This document shows, piece after piece, positions 1-12,400 of a DNA stretch of 64,000 nucleotides. Under the pieces are notes generated by a model that saw only the letters and a list, made by a program, of their open reading frames with translations, ran no database searches and was not told where the DNA came from. The position numbers and the translations under genes are program-made. The DNA lies in the NCBI GenBank assembly GCA_002118135.1, contig BDIU01000299.1, positions 1-64,000 on the forward strand, written 5' to 3'. The DNA is from Trebouxia sp. TZW2008. Its lineage: Eukaryota > Chlorophyta > Trebouxiophyceae > Trebouxiales > Trebouxiaceae. Position 1 is the first letter of the stretch; each line of letters opens with the position of its first letter.

Positions 1-413
1 CGCTTGCTGGTGCTTGATGTGAGTTCTCCAGCGCAGCTTTTTGTGGCGCAGGTTGCCAAAGTGTTGTAGAGCAGCTGGTAAGTGTTGCAGCCGATACTTA
101 CCGTGCTGCAAGCTTGAAGCAAAAACAACGCTCGGGGGTCGGGGGGAGGGGGGTTTGGGGGGGTCATGAACCAAACATCGAGCTGGACTCAGGGCTTGAC
201 TCAAAGTCTTGAGTCAAGGACCTGACTCGTAGACCGGGCATGCGCTGCGTCCAAGACATCAGCGCTCGTGTACAGCAAAGGATCTACTGCAAATGCAAAC
301 GACAACTGTGTAGAGAAATACACAGACAGGCGTGCAGGCGTCCATTGCTTTGATCTGTTTCTGTCTTCGCTTTGTATGTTTTCACTACTGATCAGCGCGA
401 AATTACGACCAAC
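1..413. promoter_or_regulatory. 5' flank of the LRRC9-like gene
   Basis: No gene is recognised here. The stretch holds a G-rich run at about 133-163 and, at 195-218, an inverted repeat with two 9-base arms (CTTGACTCA / TGAGTCAAG) around a 6-base spacer. The arms contain TGACTCA-type bZIP-like cores, with further GACTC motifs on both sides (about 187 and 224). It lies some 200 bases before the LRRC9 ATG, so a promoter role is plausible. No TATA box is obvious. The regulatory role is inference. Confidence 0.35.
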
Positions 414-3400
414 ATGACCGCGCTGCTCGATGATCCTGCAAGTCGCGTTGCGGCGTTGAAGTGCCTCAGTACAGATGAGCTGCAAGGTAATATAGCAGAA
501 TTAGCCTTTCGAGCTCGCAACCTGCTCATGCAAAGGGCTTGTGTGCAGCTTTCCGCGAGATCTGCAGCAGTCATGAGCTGTCAGAAAGAGATGTCATTGA
601 GCAGAGTACACCAGTCGTCAACATTGAGATGTTCCTGTATAACATTCCCAAGGTATGCTGCCACACAACTACCACAAGGATGTAGGAGTGTGGTTGCTAA
701 ACGCCGACACTCTGATACTGCAGATCTGCTGCATGCACCTGTTTCCTCAGCTTCACACCCTGATGATATCTCAGCAGGTAACCCGAGTGAAATTCTCAGC
801 TGCATCTTGCTGTTTGGCAAAATAAGCTATACGCTAGTCCATTACAGAAAGGACAAAGACACCAAAAAGCAAGAATGACATGCAGGCGGTCAGCAAAATT
901 GAAGGGCTTGAGGCATGCGCTAGGCTTGAACAGCTGTGGCTGACTGAGAGTGAAATTCAAGTCATTGAAGGCTTGCAAGGCTGCAGACAGCTGCGCCGTC
1001 TGTACCTATACAGCAACCAGATTTCCGCAATTCAAGGCGTGGACAACCTTTCACAGCTTGAGGTGCTGCCTTCTGAACGTCATTGCACCAACAGTGGCAC
1101 CCCCTGTATCTGTATGTGAACAAGATATAAACAGTCCAGGGCTCAGGCGATCTGGCACACCTTGAGGTGATGCCTTCTGAAATCATTGCATTGCCCACTG
1201 TATTCAATGTACCAAGGCCAAGACAGCCCTGCACGCCTTGAGTTGCTGCGTTTATCAATGCAGTAACAGCAGAGTGAACCATACTGATCAGCCTCTGAAG
1301 TCAACTGTTGCACCATCTATATCTGTACAGCAACCGGCTTTCAGCAATTCAAGGCTTGGTCAGCCTTGTACACCTTGGGGTGCTGCTTTCTGGTCATCAC
1401 TGCATCAGCGGCAGACCATACTGCATGGCCTCTGAAATCAACTGTTTTCGTCGCCTGTACCTGCACAGCAACCAGATTTCAGAATCCAAGGCTTGGACAA
1501 CCTTTCACAGCTTGAGGTGCTGCCTTCTAAATGTAATTGCACGCAAATGTAATTGCACGCAAATGAGCCGCCTGTACAGCAATCTAATTCAACTGCTCAA
1601 GCTGTAAATAGCCTTGTACATCTTCAGGTGCTGCATTCTGGTTATCACTGTACTTTCAACAGATTTGACCATGCTGACCAGCCTCTGAACTCAACAGTTG
1701 CGCCGCCTCCATCTTCCAGCAATCCAAGGCTTGAAGAGTCTTGTGTATGTTGAGGTGCCGCCTTCTGACCAGCAATCTTCATTTAGTGGACATGCTGATC
1801 ACCTTCTGAATTCAGAAAAGCTGTTGTCATTGTTGTTGTTCACATGATTATGACACACTGTAACGCAGCTGTCGGGTGTGCAGGGCACACATTTTGAATT
1901 GCCAGGTATGTCTGTTGTGAGCGTCACAATTGAGGGTGGCTGGCATTGTATGGAATGAGTCAAAGGTGATGTTGCCTGACGCATTGCGGCTGACCTTGTG
2001 TCTGCTGCAGATGCTGTTGCTGGCAACAATCACAGCAGCAATGTTGCAGGGTAGGCTCGCCTGACAGCACTGTTGCAGAGGTTGATAAGCATATCAAGTG
2101 GCCTCTGAACTTGGACGTTCAGATCAAATCAGTTGATTGCACTGTTCCACACGGCAGAATGGGACACAGCTGCCATTGGGTTTGCTGCAGGTGCTTTGGC
2201 TTGCTGACAATCGCATTAGCAGCATAGCGGGTTTGGCTCACCTGACAGCTTTGTCAGAGCTGAATCTGGCCAGCAACCGGATTGAGGTTGTGGACAACAC
2301 CCTTGAAGGCAACTCTGCGTTGCAGTCACTCAACTTGGCCAACAACTGCCTGGGCAGCTTCAAGCAGGTGCAGGCTTTGCACGACGCTCCTAATGTTACA
2401 GACATCAAGCTTTTGTCATACATTGATGCATGTCCCACCACTCTCTATGCAAGAGCAAGCTTGTCATCAGAAGCAAGCTCATAACTGCTTGGGCAGTCTG
2501 AAGGATGTCCGGCCAATCACTGCATGATGCTAGTAAAGCCAGCAGACAAAAGGCTTGTGCTATGCATATGCTTTTGCGCTGGTCCTTCCTCAAATTTACA
2601 TGGGCAAGCCACGGTTGAAAGTAGGTCTGCTAGTCAAAACCCAAAAATCAGCACAAAATGTCAACATGACAGTGAAATTGATGTTGATTGCTGATCAGGT
2701 CTACCATTGAATAGGGCACAGTGTATGAAAAGCAGATTAGCGGCGCAGCTACTTTCCAGGTTCAAGCATAATCATTTTGTCAGATGATTGCTTACAACAA
2801 TGCAACTCCACTCAATCAGACCATGTGTCACAAAAAACCAATTGTTTGCCTCTGCTCTGTGATATGCTACATGGACTCGTCATCATGTCTTGTCATAAAC
2901 CACTTTTTGTGTGACAATCATCTACCACATTTGCTCAGAGATCAAGTCGAGGGAAGCAAGCAGTCAGGGTTGACATACCAAGGTTGGTTGGTGCACAGTC
3001 TCAATGCCTGCCCTCAGGCATTCTGCTGAGAGAAGTGTTCTTGCCAACCACCACCAAAGCAATTTTGTTTCCTCCTTTTCTTATTTTACCTCTTCTTATC
3101 TTTTGATTTCCTCCTTTTCCTCCTTTCTGTTCTTGTTAATTTGTTTCCTCTCTTTCATGCTGCTGCTACTGCTGCTGCAACTGCTGCTGCTGCTGCTTTC
3201 TCCTCATCCTGTTTCATGTCCTTTTACATCTCCTTTTACATCTCCTTGCTACTCTCGTCGAGTTCTGCTCACAGGCAGTTAAGCATGAAACAGATGCAAT
3301 TGTGTACGAATATTGTCATCTTGGAGCATTGCACTCATTGTCTGTCCACAAGATGTTATCAATGTGTCACTGGGCCTTGACAAGCTTCCTGAGTTTGCTC

Positions 3401-6400
3401 ACATACTGCCTGGCTGCATTTCCAGATTGAAACTGGCAAAAGACATGGTTCCACCTTCTCTGCAACAACCACTGCATGTGACACTTTGCCAGTTTGCTTG
3501 CACTGTGTTACTTGACAATATTGCAAGTCTTGAGGTGTTGCATGCAGCCAGCCTGCTCACTTCATGCAGCATCTAGCAAGCCTGCTGAGGCTAAGGTAAC
3601 CAGTCAGCATCCTGAGCAGTTTACACATCCTGTGAGCCTCACATTGCAGTCAGAGTGTGCTCAAGACATGCTCAGACTGTGAGGTCAAAATCTGTAGGTA
3701 TGGCATCTGGCAAGTCTGCCAAATCTGAAGGACCTCCTTTTCAGTGACCCAGATTGGGGAGCCAGTTCCCTAGCTCGGTCTTGTAAGTAAGCCACTTTCG
3801 CAGCCATACATCTGCATATGCTCTGTACGCTTGACAGTCACTCTCTGACTGCTCATACCAGGCCCAACTTATACAAAAGTCACTCAAGCGCAACCCACTA
3901 CCTTGAAGCTTGCAGGTGTGGCATCTGGCAAGTCTGCCAAACCTGAAGGAGCTCCTTTTCAATGACCCAGACTGGGGAGCCAGTCCCATAGCCCGGCTGT
4001 GTAACTACGCGACTTACGCAGCCGTACATCTGCCTACGCTGCGTACGCTGGACAGTCAGCTGCTGACTGCTCAGACTAAGGCTGTGGCTCAGGCCACCTA
4101 TCTGAAGAAGAAGATGTACTACAACATGCGCATCAGCGTTCTCAGGCGCAAGGCAGCTGCTTTGGCACAGCGAGCAGAAGGAGGCCTTCAGGTATAACTG
4201 ATTGCATGATAGGTTTGAATATGATCAAAACAAAATGAACCAGACTTCCCATATTCAAGCAATGAATTCAAACTCAGCAAGAGCAGAGGCTAAATGTTCT
4301 GTGGAGCTGATCCAATTGGGAAATGTCTTGCTTGTTGGAGACACCATTCATGGTGCACTTGCAAATTGTGTCTCTGCAGCTCACATGCCATCATCATTGC
4401 TGATTGACCAGACATGAACACGCTGCATTGTCCTGTCATGTTTCCTCTTTGGGGTGGATGACTGAAGACGTACGTGGAAAGGTGAGGGGGCTGGGTACCA
4501 AGACAGTGATCAGGGCAGAGGTGAAATAAGCAGTAGCAGTGTTCATCAGTTGGGCACAAGAAGCTGTAAGACATGGATTACACTTCACACATTTCTTGTC
4601 CATACCCTCAGCAGCATGACAGCAGCTTGCAACAGACGTTCTGGTTTGCACAGAAATTTCCAGTATGATGGATGGGGTCAAAATCCACATCCTGTATTTG
4701 AATTGAACCCCTGACATCTTTGGCATGCAGGCACACCTGGCGCCACTGCACCTAGCGCTGCGCAAGCTGCAGCACGAGCTCAAGGCTGTGAGCTCAGAGA
4801 TGAGTCAGATGAGTATAAATGCCAGTGCCATGGCAGGGGCCAGCAACTGCCTCTGCTCTCTGATCAGCACAGAATTGAACGCCTGATCTCTCTGGCATGC
4901 AGGCACACCTGGCGCCACTGCACCTAGCGCTGCGCAAGCTGCAGCACGAGCTCAAGGCTGTGAGCTCTGAGATGGATCAGATGAGTACGGCTGCCAGTCT
5001 CATGACAGGGGCCAGCAACCGGATCCTGCAGATGCAGCATAAGGCGCAGGCTTTGCAGAGCTGTATTGACCAGAAGCTCCAGCAGGTTTAGCCACTGCAC
5101 ATCAGCCTCATGTGGTTGAACCTGCAGAGCTCGCAGAGTGCAAACCTTCGCTGAGCATATGCACTGCACAGTGCATATTGCTCATGACAAGGCAGCTCAA
5201 CATTTCAAGGCACAGTGTCACCTTGCTAGGCTGCACGTGAGCGAATTGATCCTTTTGCTATACAATGATTTTGCATGCCCTATACAGTAACTTTGCTATG
5301 CAACAGGTGAACGGTCAAGAGCAGCAACTGGCTGCTGCATGCAAGGCTTCAGACGCAGTGACGCAGGGCTTGGTGCATCGCATGCTGATGGAGCTTGAGA
5401 CAGGAGGCAACATCAGGTCTGTTCTCTTCTTCTTCTGTGCAGCCTTGCTGAAAACCAAGCTAGCAAACTTGCATGCACCACCGCTGCATCAGGAGCCATC
5501 AACAACTGGCAATACAGGAAGTCAAGCATGCAGTGCTTTGTACCGCACCGTTGAGCATTGAATCTGCATTCTCACTATGTCTGCTGATTACGCAATTGTC
5601 TTGAATTGCTGCCGTCGGCAACATGCTGACTGCAAGCTCAACTGCATTTGGCTGAGCGTGGGTGACACTAGCCTTCTGCTCGGCTGATTGGATCAATTAA
5701 CAAGCTTGTTGATGCGCTCAAACACTCCAAGGTTTTGTCTGCTGCAGGTTTGAGGAGGGCAGGCTGACAGATCAATGGTTCACTGCCTGCTCTCAGCTGC
5801 TGGTAGCGCGTTGGCAAGCCCCGCCACAGCTAGCTGGCAGTGGCCACCTCTACGGCAGAAGCCCAGCGCTGCAGCGGCTGACCAGGGTGCATAATAGGTT
5901 TTTGCGCAGCAGGTGGGGCTGGTTCGGTCAGCACAAAGCATTCTCTGTGTTGACTGCATACATGGCTGAGTGTGCAGATTGCCCTCTGCATGTCTTGTTC
6001 TTGGTAACAAGATGTTTACATCGCGCTGTGCATCTGTTGTGTCGACTGTTGGGTTTCTCCCCAGAATTGCTCTTCCACAGGAGGCACAGTAAATGCCTTT
6101 GCTGCATGAAGGACTTCATCTGACTTTATGCAGCCTTTTGCAGTTTTTGGGAAGGCTTCCCCTATCCACCCTTCCATTTCAGCTCCAAAAGCCTCACCCT
6201 GACCCTTGCCCTTGCAACAGGTTGGAAAGCAAGCTGGATGACTTGAAAGCTACAGCGTCAGAAAGCAGTGACCGCCACTTGTTGGAGCACCTCTTCTTCT
6301 GCAGTGACCCTGCCCACTTGCAGCAACTGGCTCAGGAGGGCTTTCCCCAACGGCCCTGCCAGCCCCTGTCCAATAGCCTTACCCTTGCTCTACAGCAGGG

Positions 6401-9400
6401 CAGTTCGGCACAGTCCCTGCCCCTGAAGGGCAGCTCTGCAAATGCCCTGCCTTTGAAGGGCACAGCAGCTCAGACGTATCATGTCATGGTGGCCAAGCTG
6501 CTGACCAGTCATAGCTGCAAGGTGTGTTCATGCATGTCCTGCTTTGTGATTTCTCAGGCTGGCACACCTGAGACATTTTTTATGTACAAAGATGTGCAGA
6601 ACCCTTTCGCGCTTCTGTTAGAATTGTATCTGGCTGATTTGCGTGAGGTTGATTTGAATCGTGCCTGCTTCAGCAAGTCTTGCTGGCTTTTATAGCAGGC
6701 TTGAAGAATTGCAAGCTGCACATACATCAACTGGACACTTTGTTCACAGTATTGCTGACGATCCTGGTTCAGTCAAACGACTGAATGCATAAGCCTGTCT
6801 ACATCTGGATCTCCGCATTGGCAGGCATAGCATGCCAAATTGCAAGGGATAATTTGCTTCAAACTGAAATACTCCTGGCAACCTGGCATGCTGTGCCTGC
6901 CAAGAACTGTCAGTAGAACTGTTTGTACCTTGTGTCACAGGTCTTGGCTAGCATGAAAATGACAGCAAGGAATGCTCAGCAACCTGCTTGACACAGACAA
7001 GACCTCTTGTACACCTTGTGACTGAGGCGTTGACTTGCAAAACAGTGCAGATCAGTCCTGCGGAATGTTCTGTTGCAAATCAAGCATACTGCAACTCCTG
7101 AGTGTACATTGCATGCCTACTGTCTCTTTTAAGATGCATTTTGTGCTTGCCAGGTGGTCCCCAATAACCACACATGTTTGCCCCAAGAGCACATGAAGCC
7201 AGCAATGGCATCTCACTCATCCTTGCTGTGCGTTCGCCAGGTAGTGACCACCAACCAGATTGACAGCAGCAGATTCCCCGGCTGTTCAGCAGTGTATCAA
7301 GTGCCTGGCTCAGATGTGAGACAGCGCTGGTGGCATGTCTTGGACCACACCTGTCTGCTGCCAGAGTACATAGCTGAGGTCACCCTGGAGCACACATCAG
7401 GTATTGTCTCCCTTCTTTTCTTTGAAAGTTCTGAGAAGGGCCCTCCCCAGAAGTACATTGTTTGTGGTACTGCTGTTGGCTTGGTTCCATGGGTTGGACC
7501 ATGCTTGTCTGCTGCCACAGTACATAGTTGAAGTCACCCTGGAGCACGGACTGGGTTGCCATTTTCCTCCCTTATTTGTTGTTCCTGGCTGGATGTGTAT
7601 GCATTGAATGACTGCCATCAAGAGTGCAGAATATGTTGAGCATGCCTACTTTTGCTGAAAACGGCATTGATAGTACACTTGTTTCTGTGCAGCATTAACA
7701 TCAGCCTTGTGTATACCAAGCTCATCAATCACACTTGGTCTCCTCTGCAGACATGGGTGCTACCCCAACCCAGCAACTGGGCCCCCTAGTGGCAGAGCTG
7801 CCCCATGTTGCAGCCCCCCTCCTCCCCTTCCTCACCCTAGGCCCAAATTTGGATTCTTCAGCTTCTCAGGCGGCACCCCACCCAACGCCCCAGGGATCCC
7901 CTGGGACCCTGTCTGGGCCTCACACAGACAAACAGATACCGCCCGCACAGCAGGTACAACTGGATGATGAGTCAGCGGCGGCCCTGGCGCTGCCACCTGT
8001 CCTTATGCCCAGGCATCGCACATACCAACTGACAGAGAAGGGGATTCTGGAGATGACAGGTGTCAGCCTAGTGGGCATGCTGACTCAGCTCAATCTCCAT
8101 GGAAGTGCTCTCAAGCGGATTGAGGTGAGTCACAGTGAAACTGACAAGAAGTACGCTTGTTGCATTGCATAACTCATTGCATGGCATGGCCGGGTGAACA
8201 TTTGCATGTTCTGCGCATGATATGCCTAATATGCGCACAGTGCTATGCACACACACTGAAAACAATTGCAAAGAATTGGGCGTGCTGAGGTGATGTGCTT
8301 GTGTTGGACAATGTAGGCATACGCTGCATCCTGTCTTTTACCTGCTACAAAAATTGTGTACTGGATGCACGGATGAGCAAAGGACACCTGCTGTGGCATT
8401 GCTTGTGCCAGATGCTGTGCACTAGCTGCATCCTGCAATCTACCGCAATCATGTGATTGACTACATGCATGGCCCCATGCACCTGGCACCTGTGCTGAAT
8501 CGTGTATTCTATTGGCATCAATAGCTTCATCGCCTCTATCACTCTTGCTGTCATTTTTATAAATTTCAACAATTGCCAACATCACCACCTAGCATGAGCA
8601 AATGAGACTGCTGGGGCAGGGCCTGGATGGAGCTGTTGGGCTGAAAGCCCTGGTGCTGAGCTTCAATGAGCTGACCAGCATGGAGGGCCTAACCACCCTA
8701 ACTCGCCTAACCTGCCTAGACCTCTCCTTCAATTCCATTAGCCGCATACAAGGCCTGAAGGTACCTGCTGTCTAACCTGCTGAACCTACCTTGCTCTCTT
8801 CCTGGTGTAACCACTGTGTATCATGATGACTGCGCATGATGACTGTGCATGATTATGTAATGCTTCGATTGGCTGCATTGCCACAACATCCACCAATTTC
8901 AGTCTGCCCTGCTTAACCTATCTTGCTATCTTTGGAAGGACCACGGCACACAACCTTCTCGCTGTAAGGACGCTTGATACAAGGACAGTTTCAATTGTAA
9001 GGACAATGCAAATGGGAACCACTTGCTGTGTTCTGACTGCTATGGCACCTCTCAGTAAGGACAATGTGGTGTAAGGACAACTCTGCTGGTGACCAACAGT
9101 TGTTACAACGAGAAGTCATTGTGTGTCATAATCACTGTTGATGGCTAGTATCAGTCAAGCTTTAAATGTCTGCATTGCCATGACGTTTCCACCAATCTCA
9201 GTGTCTCATTCATCTTACTTGAAACGCATGCCAAAGAGGCTCAGCAGGCCCAGCTAGGTATGTGCTCAATCAACCGTCTCCAACCAGTTCTGTGTCTGTA
9301 TGATCATAATGACTTTGCACCCATTGCCTGCAATTTTGCTATCCATTCTTTCAGCAAGCATGCCATCACAGTGGACACTGATGCAGGGAGTGAGTGGCTT

Positions 9401-12400
9401 AAGGCATATGGACCTGCAAAGCAATCAGCTGGCACGCTTAGAAGACCTTAACCTGCTACGCAAGTACGTCTGCTGCCTAACCCACCTTAACCTCAACGCT
9501 AACCCCCTCAGCAAGGGCCCTTCCTACCAGCCCCTCATCCTGCGGCGGCTGCCCCACCTGGCCACCCTCGATGGACGCACACTCTCACAGACAGACTGGG
9601 AGGCCGCTGCTGCATCACATGGGTTGCTGACTGTACCGATGCTGGAGCAGTGTGGGTCCACACGGCTGCTCAACATCTGGTCAACTCTTGGTAAACCACT
9701 CCAAGCTGTTGGGATTCTGTTATTTTGGTCAACTTTGAGTAAACCGCTCCAAGCTGATGGTATTCTGTTATTTTGGTCAACTCTTGATAAATCACTCCAA
9801 GCTGTTGGGATTGTGTTGTTCTGGTCAACTCTTGGTAAATCACTCCAAGCTGTTGGGATTTTATTGTTGCAACCAACTCTTGATAAACCACTCCAAGCTG
9901 TTGGGAATCTTGAAGTTGCGGTGAACTCTTGATAAACCACCCCAAGCTATTGGGATTGTGTTGTTCTGGTCAACTGTTGGCAATAAACTCCAAGTTGTTG
10001 GGATGTTGTTGTTCTGGTTGACTCATGGTAAACAACTTCAAGCTGTTTGCATTCTGTCGTTCAGTACCCTTTTCCTCTTGAACAACAAAAGTTGCTTAGC
10101 GAAAACGACAAATGAAGCCAACAGAACCACTGAGGCAGCAGGTCAAACGCCTCATTGTATATGCAGGCAGCAGCTCAAACCCAAAACCAGAATCATGGTG
10201 GAGCCAAGTGGTGGAGCTGCAGTTAGCAGATAGAGGTATAAGGCGGGTGCAAGGGCTGGAGCGCTTGATCAGCCTCCAAAAGGCTTGTTTTGCTCACAAT
10301 GAGATCAGCCACATTCAAGGCTTGGCAGCTTGTACAGCATTGCAGAACCTGTCATTTGAGGTAAGAATGCATTACTTGACAAGAATTGAACTCTGTCAGG
10401 ATCAGGTTTCTTGGCTCCTTGCAGTTATCAGCTCATCATCTGTCACAGATCCTCCTGCACTCCCCACAATACCAGTGCTCCTTTGAGCTGACATCTCATC
10501 AACCACGTATGATGTATGTGTACATCGATCATGCTGCTTGCTTGATGCAATGAGACACATCTGACTGACATGAATCAACATGGCCATTCAGTGCATTCTG
10601 CTATTTTTAGAGCATCAGTGGCACCCAATCCTTGGCATCCAGCTTGTTGCGGTCTGAGCAAATTTATGCGTAAGGACTGTGTATGCCTGTAGGACAACTG
10701 CATCACTCAGACAGATGGCTTGAGTCACCTCAGCATGCTGTTGAGCTTGGATCTGAGCTGCAACAGGATCACTAAGCTGTCGCATCTGTCAAGCCTGACC
10801 ACCTTGCGGCACATGGCGTTGCAAAACAACCAGATCACCACATTGTCAGGTTGGGTCTGCCTTGTGTCTTGTTGGCCTGATGCTCCCTACAGCCTGTCAA
10901 ATCAGTCATGGCTACTACCATGGACGACTTGCGCACTGCAAAAGCACCTAGCATGAGTGTCATCACACGATGATGAGTAGGGATGTCAATGCGAGTTGCA
11001 TGCCTTGCTTTCACCATCCTGAATGAACACACTTGCTTGGGTTGCTGTCGCATCAGATCTTATTGTCAGGCTGACAATCACATTTTAGCTGCACAAAACA
11101 TTTAAGGTGCTTGTCAGAATTGAACAGATGCAGATGTCATTCAGTGCATAATCACATGCATGAATGGCAGCAACAGGTGCTGGAGCCTTGATATGACATG
11201 CAGGGTTGTCAGGACTAGAGTCACTGATGGAATTGTACTGTGGGGGTAACAACGTTGAGGGGGTCAGGGAGGTGGGTCACTTGAGGGGTCTGCAGAAGCT
11301 CATTATTCTGGATTTGTCTGGCAATCCAATGACTACCCATGATGACTACCGCTTGTACACTGTGTACCATCTACGGAAGCTCAAGGTAACGCACAACAGA
11401 AAGCAAGATTTGCGGTTTTTGCTTTTGACACAGTTGCTTGGCATTACCTCGTGACCATGAACGCACCCATGACACAGTTGGCTGGCATTATCTGATGATG
11501 ATGCACACATCAATGAGACACTTGCTTGGCATGATCTGCTGATGATGAATGCACTAGTGACTCAGCCGCTTGGCATTATGTGGTGAAATGCACATGGCAA
11601 TGCATTGTACACTGCTCATGATGGCTGCATCAATACATTGTACACTGCTCATGATGACTGATGCCTGCGCAGTGCAGCAGCAGTATATGCTAATACAGAC
11701 ATGCTGTGTACTGCTGACACGCTCTAGTAGGCCTGTACAGTGTGTACCATCTGCGGAAAATCACAAACATGCTTTCCTGGGCTGCTTCTTGCCGGTTTCT
11801 CTTGCGAGCCTGTGAAAGTGAGTTCTTGTGCCTTCTTCTGTTTGTTCTTTGGACCTCTTTGTTGTGTCTTGCAGGTGCCGAATGTTTACAATTAAAGCAG
11901 GCAAACAAGCAGCTAGCCGCAACCCATACGCTGGCAGGCTGACATTAGACAGTCTAGCGGAGCGAGTTGGGCACAGCCATTTTGAGCAGCTAAGGAATGA
12001 GGACTTGAGCAGTATGGGCCTGTAGCAGCACATGTAGATGGCTCTTTGTGGTAAGACTGATTGTGTTTTGCAGGTGCTAGATGGCGTCACAGTGGAAGCT
12101 GGTGAACAAGCAGCTAGCCGCAACCTGTACGCTGGCAGGCTGACATTGGACAGTCTAGTGGAGCGAGTTGGGCACAGCCACTTTGAGCGGCTCCGGGATG
12201 TGGACTTGAGCAGTATGAGTTTGAGAGAGTTGGGGGATGTATTCACCAGAGAAGAGGGTCAATTCCGAGGGGTCCAGATTCTCACCTTAGACAGCAATGA
12301 ACTGACAGAGGTGAATCTGCACAGTGGCATTTGCAAAGCCTGACATTTGCTAGGTTCTCCTCTCTCACCAGCCTTGGTGTGCTGAGCGTGCAAACAGTGC

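Noticed and set aside
372..878. 168-residue plus-strand open frame
   Set aside because: It crosses LRRC9 exons 2 and 3 in a different frame. The true frames in this stretch match LRRC9 and join by splice sites.
6545..6590. Extra LRRC9 exon encoding GTPETFFMYKDVQNPF
   Set aside because: There is a plausible acceptor but no clear donor in phase, and exons 10 and 11 already join in phase without it. It is possible but unsupported.
6093..6695. 200-residue plus-strand open frame as a stand-alone gene
   Set aside because: Only 6221-6521 is supported as an LRRC9 exon. The parts on either side read through intron with no family resemblance.
9681..10064. Regular repeats as a CRISPR array
   Set aside because: Units are contiguous 48-mers without unique spacers, derived from an exon edge in a eukaryotic gene.
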